Positions 59,686 to 64,000 of a stretch of 64,000 bases of DNA are shown here, in pieces. Every line of letters starts with the position of its first letter. Positions within the stretch are counted from its first letter, which is position 1. A program made the translations under genes and the position numbers. The stretch lies in contig QCIY01000007.1 in assembly GCA_003216415.1 (NCBI GenBank), positions 23,817 through 87,816 of the forward strand. The letters run 5' to 3'. The notes under the pieces were generated by a model. That model was not told where the DNA came from and ran no database searches. It worked only from the letters and a program-made list of their open reading frames with translations. This DNA is from Prochlorococcus sp. AG-402-O16 (lineage in GTDB: Bacteria > Cyanobacteriota > Cyanobacteriia > PCC-6307 > Cyanobiaceae).

Positions 59686-61458
59686 CTAAATACCTACTTG
59701 AACATTCCACAAATCTGCATACACTTTGCTCTGTTCTAAGAGGTTTTCATGTTTTCCACTTTCAACTATTTTACCTTTATCAATAACAATAATATTGTCC
59801 GCATTTTTAATAGTGCTTAATCTATGAGCTATTACTATAGTGGTTCTTTCTTTTGTGATTTTTGATAATGATTTTTGAATTAAAGCCTCGGTTTCATTAT
59901 CAACTGAGGCCGTAGCCTCATCTAATATTAATATTGGAGCATCCTTTAAAACAGCTCTCGCCAAGGCAATTCTTTGACGTTGTCCGCCTGAGAGCCTTTG
60001 CCCCCTTTCTCCCACTATAGTTTTATAACCATCTGGTAATTGTTCAATAAATTTATGAGCTTCCGCAATCTTTGAAGCCATAATGATATCTTTAAAACTT
60101 GGGTTGATTGAGCCATAAGCAATATTTTCTTCTACACTGCCATGAAATAAATAAGTTTCTTGACTTACCAAAGATATACACTTTCTTAAATCCCTCAAGT
60201 TTATTTCTTTAATAGAAATGCCATCCAAGGTTATTGACCCATTATTACTATCATAAATCCTAAGGAGTAGTTTTATTATTGTACTTTTCCCAGAACCTGT
60301 TAAACCAACAATTCCTAATGTTGAGTTATTTTCAATTTTGAAATTTATTTTTTTTAAAGTTAAATCTCTCCCAGGATAATTAAAATTTACGTTATTAAAA
60401 ATTATTTCTCCTTTGATATCTCTAGGTTCAATTTTTATTTTTCCATTTTTTATCTTTATAGGAGTATCAATAAGATCAATTACTCTATCTATTGATGCCA
60501 TAGATCTCTGAAAATCATCTAAAACATGTCCCAAAGTAGTTAAAGGCCACAATAGTCTTTGTGTGATAAATACTAAAAAACTATAGGTACCTACATTAAG
60601 TGTCTTATTCCAAGTTTGAAAACCTCCAATTAATAGAATTGCTATAAAAGCAAATAATATTGCGAATCTTATAAGAGGGATAAATGCTGAAGATAATTTT
60701 ATTGCAGCCTTATTACTTCTTTGATAAGCGAGGCTTTCTTTATTTAATCTACTAAGTTCCCATTTTTCTTTAGTAAAACTTTTTATAGTCAGAATTCCAC
60801 TTAAATTATTATTAAGTCTCGAAGCCAACAGTCCAGCTTTATTTCTTACATCTTTGTATTTTGGAGCAAGCTTCCTTTGAAAGTTAATTGATCCTAAAAA
60901 TATGATTGGAATAGGTAAGAAAGCAAATAAAGCAATTTTTGGAGCAACAAAAATCATCGTACCACCAATTATTAAGACAGTTATAAAAAGCTGAATAATC
61001 TGATTAGCCCCTTGGTCAAGGAATCTCTCAAGTTGGTTTATATCGTCATTCAAAATAGATAATAGTCTTCCAGTATTATCATTTTCAAAAAAATCCATAT
61101 CTAATTCCTGTATATGCTCATAAGCTTTTATTCGTAATTTATGTTGCGAAAGCTGAGCCAAATTTCTCCATAAAACCGAATATAAATATTCAAAGGAAGA
61201 TTCACCAGACCAAACTATTCCTGATGCAAATGCAAGGAAAATTAATTGTGCTGGAACTTCTCTTATGCCAAAACCTGCAATCCATGAATTCTGTTCCTTT
61301 ACAACGATATCTACTGCAAGTCCAATTATTACAGGGGGAGCTAAATCTAAAATTTTATTAATTATGGAACTAAAAAAAGCAAAAAATAGTAATCTTCTTT
61401 CTTCAATAAGATTCAAATAAAGTCTTATTATTGGATTTTGATTGTTCTTAGATCTCAT
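59686..61458 (-). CDS. ABC exporter, fused membrane and ATPase domains
   Basis: 590 aa half-transporter of the MsbA/multidrug type. An N-terminal six-helix domain (~1-310) is followed by an ATPase domain with Walker A 'GLTGSGKSTI', Q-loop 'VSQETYLF', signature 'LSGGQRQRIALARA', Walker B 'ILILDEATAS' and switch His in 'IAHRLSTI'. It would work as a homodimer. Lipid or drug export are both possible. Confidence 0.92.
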   Translation of the reverse strand: MRSKNNQNPIIRLYLNLIEERRLLFFAFFSSIINKILDLAPPVIIGLAVDIVVKEQNSWIAGFGIREVPAQLIFLAFASGIVWSGESSFEYLYSVLWRNLAQLSQHKLRIKAYEHIQELDMDFFENDNTGRLLSILNDDINQLERFLDQGANQIIQLFITVLIIGGTMIFVAPKIALFAFLPIPIIFLGSINFQRKLAPKYKDVRNKAGLLASRLNNNLSGILTIKSFTKEKWELSRLNKESLAYQRSNKAAIKLSSAFIPLIRFAILFAFIAILLIGGFQTWNKTLNVGTYSFLVFITQRLLWPLTTLGHVLDDFQRSMASIDRVIDLIDTPIKIKNGKIKIEPRDIKGEIIFNNVNFNYPGRDLTLKKINFKIENNSTLGIVGLTGSGKSTIIKLLLRIYDSNNGSITLDGISIKEINLRDLRKCISLVSQETYLFHGSVEENIAYGSINPSFKDIIMASKIAEAHKFIEQLPDGYKTIVGERGQRLSGGQRQRIALARAVLKDAPILILDEATASVDNETEALIQKSLSKITKERTTIVIAHRLSTIKNADNIIVIDKGKIVESGKHENLLEQSKVYADLWNVQVGI

Positions 61459-61477
61459 AAATAATTAAATTTTTCCG

Positions 61478-61759
61478 TTATGATTTAAGCCTTTCTTGAG
61501 TTTCTAATTTACATTTTGTTTTAGCATATTGATGACTTGCATTTTTTTTAAATTCTTCGTAATAACATGTACAAGTTTCATTCGCAATACTTTCACTATA
61601 TTCCATTTCTGCTTTCAGCATTTCCTCTTTGACACTATGAAGACAAAATAATTTTATGATTGAATTTTGTTTGGTTTGGGCTAAATAAAAATTATTTAAT
61701 GAGTTGAATAGAATCATTAGATTCACCAAAATAAAGAATTTATAATTGCTAGCTTTCAT
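61478..61759 (-). CDS. Small secreted Cys-containing hypothetical protein
   Basis: 93 aa. A hydrophobic leader (~8-27, 'FFILVNLMILFNSLNNFYLA') is followed by four Cys in the mature part: one in 'LFCLHS', a CTC pair and 'TKCKLE'. It could be secreted with disulfides. No family is recognised. It lies between the ABC exporter (19 bases) and the DEAD-box helicase (9 bases) on the same strand. Confidence 0.6.
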   Translation of the reverse strand: MKASNYKFFILVNLMILFNSLNNFYLAQTKQNSIIKLFCLHSVKEEMLKAEMEYSESIANETCTCYYEEFKKNASHQYAKTKCKLETQERLKS

Positions 61760-61768
61760 TCTATATGC

Positions 61769-63550
61769 CTAGTTTCTGACCTTAATTTTTTTTAATTTAT
61801 TTTTAGTTTCTCTATGCAGATCTCTGGGTAAATCAACCAAACTGTAATCATTAAAAATCTGTATCTTACCAATGGACCTACCATTTATATTAGTTGAATT
61901 ACAGATTGAGGATATAATATTTGCAACTCTAACCCCATCAAATTTTCCAAAGTTAAATTTGTAGGTTTCAAAAGAATCATTTTGATAATTATTTCTTCTA
62001 TTTGAATTTCTCATACGATTATTACCATTTCTATTTGATCTGTTTCGATCAGTATTATTTTGTTTATGAATCCAAGAATCATCTTCATTAACAAAAAATG
62101 TTTTATTCCCTATTACTAAATTAATCGCGGCCATTGCAATATTTGAGTCGTCCATAGAGTGTTTTTCTTTTAAATTATCTAGTACATCAATAATCAAAGC
62201 TTTATTTTCTTCATTTTCTTCTTTAGCTAGAGAACTGTCATTAACATTCTCTATAAGTTTATCCATCCTTTTTTCATTTATTATTTGATTACTTGGTATA
62301 TTAATTTCTTCAATCTTAGTTCTTGTTGAGTTTTCTAAGTTTCTTAGAAAATGTTTTTCTCTTTGATTAACAAATAAAATTGCCTCTCCAGATCTGCCTG
62401 CTCTTCCAGTTCTTCCAATTCTATGAGTATATGTTTCCTTATCAAAAGGAAAATCGTAATTAACAACAAGTTTTATCCTCTCAACATCTAATCCCCTAGC
62501 TGCAACATCAGTTGCAACAAGGATATCAATAAATCCTTTTTTTAATCTATCTACAGTATTTTCTCTTTGATTTTGAGGTATATCTCCATTAAGTACTGCC
62601 ACAGTATGACCTGAATTCTCTAAAGCTTCAGCTATTGAAGTAGTAAGTAGTTTTGTCCTTACAAAAATTATTACTCCCTCATTATTAAGTTCTAATATTC
62701 TTTTTAAAGCATCTAACTTGTGATGTCTTTGTACATATAGAAATTTTTGCGAAATTAATTGAGTTTCTTTTTTGACACTTTTGATTAATATTTCCGCTGG
62801 ATCATTTAGATATTTTTTTGCTATATTTCTAATCTCATTAGGCATTGTTGCTGAAAACAATACCATCTGTTTATTTTCCGGAAGTTGATCTATTATCCAT
62901 TCAATATCTTCAAGGAAACCCATATTTAACATTTCATCAGCTTCATCTAAAACAAGACAATTTATGCTGTTAATTTTAAAAGTCCCCTGCCTTATATGAT
63001 CCATTATCCTGCCAGGGGTCCCAACTACTACGTCAACTTTTCTTTTTAATGCAGAAATTTGATTTCGATAGTCGGTACCTCCATATATTGCAACTGTCTT
63101 AAAATTACGAGATTCAGAACTATAACTTTTAAAAGATTCTGCTACTTGAGTTGCCAACTCTCTAGTAGGAGTCATAACTAAAACCTTGGCATTTAATTCT
63201 TTATTATCTGCAAGCTTTTCTATTAATGGCAATGCGAAAGCTGCAGTCTTACCTGTTCCAGTTTGAGCTTGGCCTAACAAATCTCTGCCTAACATCAGTT
63301 CAGGAATTGCAGCTTTTTGGATAGGAGTTGGATTTTTATATCCTTTATTTCTTAACGAATTTAATATCGATTGATTAAACCCAAAATCTAGGAATCCATT
63401 TTCATTATCATTTCCTTTGGATACTTCCAATGGTTGAGATTCAATTTCTGTTTTATTCTCTAAGTTCTTTAATTCAAGGAGGGGGAAATCATCATTCTGA
63501 GATTTTCCCTTGTCATTATCAAGAGAGTTACTGTCTTTTTTTAAAGCCAT
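61769..63550 (-). CDS. deaD: DEAD-box RNA helicase, DeaD/CsdA type
   Basis: 593 aa. The helicase core has the Q motif 'NPTPIQKAAIPEL', 'AQTGTGKTAAF' (Walker A), 'VLDEADEML' and 'SATMP', then 'VATDVAARGLD' and 'HRIGRTGRAG'. After it come an Asn/Arg-rich low-complexity stretch (~500-530) and a DbpA-type RNA-binding domain (~535-593). These helicases unwind RNA in ribosome assembly and cold adaptation. The N-terminal ~55 residues are acidic and disordered. Confidence 0.94.
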   Translation of the reverse strand: MALKKDSNSLDNDKGKSQNDDFPLLELKNLENKTEIESQPLEVSKGNDNENGFLDFGFNQSILNSLRNKGYKNPTPIQKAAIPELMLGRDLLGQAQTGTGKTAAFALPLIEKLADNKELNAKVLVMTPTRELATQVAESFKSYSSESRNFKTVAIYGGTDYRNQISALKRKVDVVVGTPGRIMDHIRQGTFKINSINCLVLDEADEMLNMGFLEDIEWIIDQLPENKQMVLFSATMPNEIRNIAKKYLNDPAEILIKSVKKETQLISQKFLYVQRHHKLDALKRILELNNEGVIIFVRTKLLTTSIAEALENSGHTVAVLNGDIPQNQRENTVDRLKKGFIDILVATDVAARGLDVERIKLVVNYDFPFDKETYTHRIGRTGRAGRSGEAILFVNQREKHFLRNLENSTRTKIEEINIPSNQIINEKRMDKLIENVNDSSLAKEENEENKALIIDVLDNLKEKHSMDDSNIAMAAINLVIGNKTFFVNEDDSWIHKQNNTDRNRSNRNGNNRMRNSNRRNNYQNDSFETYKFNFGKFDGVRVANIISSICNSTNINGRSIGKIQIFNDYSLVDLPRDLHRETKNKLKKIKVRN

Positions 63551-63688
63551 TTTAAATGCCCAATGATCTTCTGATTAGGCATTCAACAAATATCTAACTT
63601 TACTTAAATTGTTGACTAGCCTTGCAGAGCCGAATTATTAATCTAACATCTTGGGGTTAAAATCCTACTAATTTCTCAAAAATAAGAT

Positions 63689-64000
63689 TTAAATTAAATA
63701 ATAAATATCTAAAAATTTTTTCGCTCTTGTAACAGCAGTATAAAGTAATCTCCTTTCGAAATTATCTCTGCAAAAGATATTTTCCTCTTCTTTTTTCAGT
63801 TCCATCTTATATTGATTTCTTCTATATTTTTGGGACCACAAAATGCTTACTTTCTCAGATTCACTTCCTTGCGATTTATGAATGGTAATAGCTATTGCTG
63901 GAATAACGTTTTCTAAATTAGATGGATCAATTAATTCAACAATTTCTTCGTTATTGTCATTAAATTTTCTAAAAAGATATTTCCTGTCCTTTTTTAAACC
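63689..64000 (-). CDS. recD: RecD-type helicase, C-terminal part only
   Basis: The frame is open to the window end; only the C-terminal 103 residues are in view. 'AIAITIHKSQGSESEKVSIL' is helicase motif V and 'RRLLYTAVTRAKKFL' is motif VI of the UvrD-like fold in exodeoxyribonuclease V alpha subunits. The stop codon lies at 63689-63691. The protein unwinds DNA with RecBC partners. Confidence 0.85.
   Translation of the reverse strand, partial: GLKKDRKYLFRKFNDNNEEIVELIDPSNLENVIPAIAITIHKSQGSESEKVSILWSQKYRRNQYKMELKKEEENIFCRDNFERRLLYTAVTRAKKFLDIYYLI

Noticed and set aside
63555..63583. AATGCC/GGCATT inverted repeat just upstream of the DEAD-box helicase
   Set aside because: Only 6 bp with a 17-base loop; suggestive of a cold-shock leader but not enough to call a regulatory structure.

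Overview
The window is low-GC (roughly 30%), gene-dense cyanobacterial chromosome. It almost certainly comes from a high-light-adapted Prochlorococcus. The evidence is the combination of cytochrome cM, petG, chlI, PsbP, lycopene cyclase, GGPP synthase, SasA, a phycobilisome-free type of FNR, and the small RNA Yfr1 lying between guaB3 and trxA. Gaps are tiny, many genes overlap by 1-24 nt, and no insertion sequence, prophage, CRISPR array or rRNA operon is visible. No stretch over 300 bases lacks a gene or gene remnant. The genome is core-like and streamlined, and I see no accessory island.

Layout: 1-1757 is the end of an alpha-E/transglutaminase cassette. 1884-4861 holds small proteins, a pentapeptide-repeat protein and a PfkB kinase. 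4876-10529 has an MFS transporter, a frameshifted alpha/beta-hydrolase gene and half of an oligopeptide-type ABC importer. 10579-18886 is a long minus-strand run: hom, sufE-like, 5-FCL, ruvC, chlI, a SpoU-type RNA methyltransferase, cytM, rsmD, hisH, trxA, Yfr1 and guaB3. The unlisted 39-aa gene petG sits within it on the plus strand. 19066-30712 carries gyrA, crtL, a GH57 branching enzyme, leuA, a PgpH-like HD hydrolase, folD, crtE and a DUF212 gene. 30709-36170 is the minus-strand redox and cofactor block petH, zwf, opcA and cbiA. 36352-46684 has tRNA-Glu, sasA, prs, malQ, a RodZ-like HTH protein, an AarF kinase, a PLP decarboxylase and cdsA. 46697-51858 has an alpha/beta hydrolase, a GldA-like dehydrogenase, clpC and rimI. 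51937-57500 is a tight plus-strand operon, lysA-cdaA-uppS-bioB-trhO-hypothetical. 57506-64000 has lipA, recR, psbP, an ABC exporter, a DEAD-box helicase and the 3' end of recD.

Functional links: zwf/opcA and petH both serve NADPH supply, with OpcA the established allosteric partner of G6PDH. GH57 and MalQ belong to glycogen metabolism. CrtE and the lycopene cyclase belong to carotenoid synthesis. cdaA and the PgpH-like protein form a plausible make/break pair for c-di-AMP. Yfr1 is a known conserved regulatory RNA.

Points most worth a second look are a 10-A tract that breaks the DUF1400-type hydrolase gene, a paired-hairpin leader or small-RNA candidate upstream of leuA, an FNR whose N-terminus is a membrane anchor plus charged linker, an RHR-to-RHL change in the diadenylate cyclase, and a c-di-AMP phosphodiesterase-like protein without the usual extracellular domain. 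I did not find a convincing new multi-gene system.
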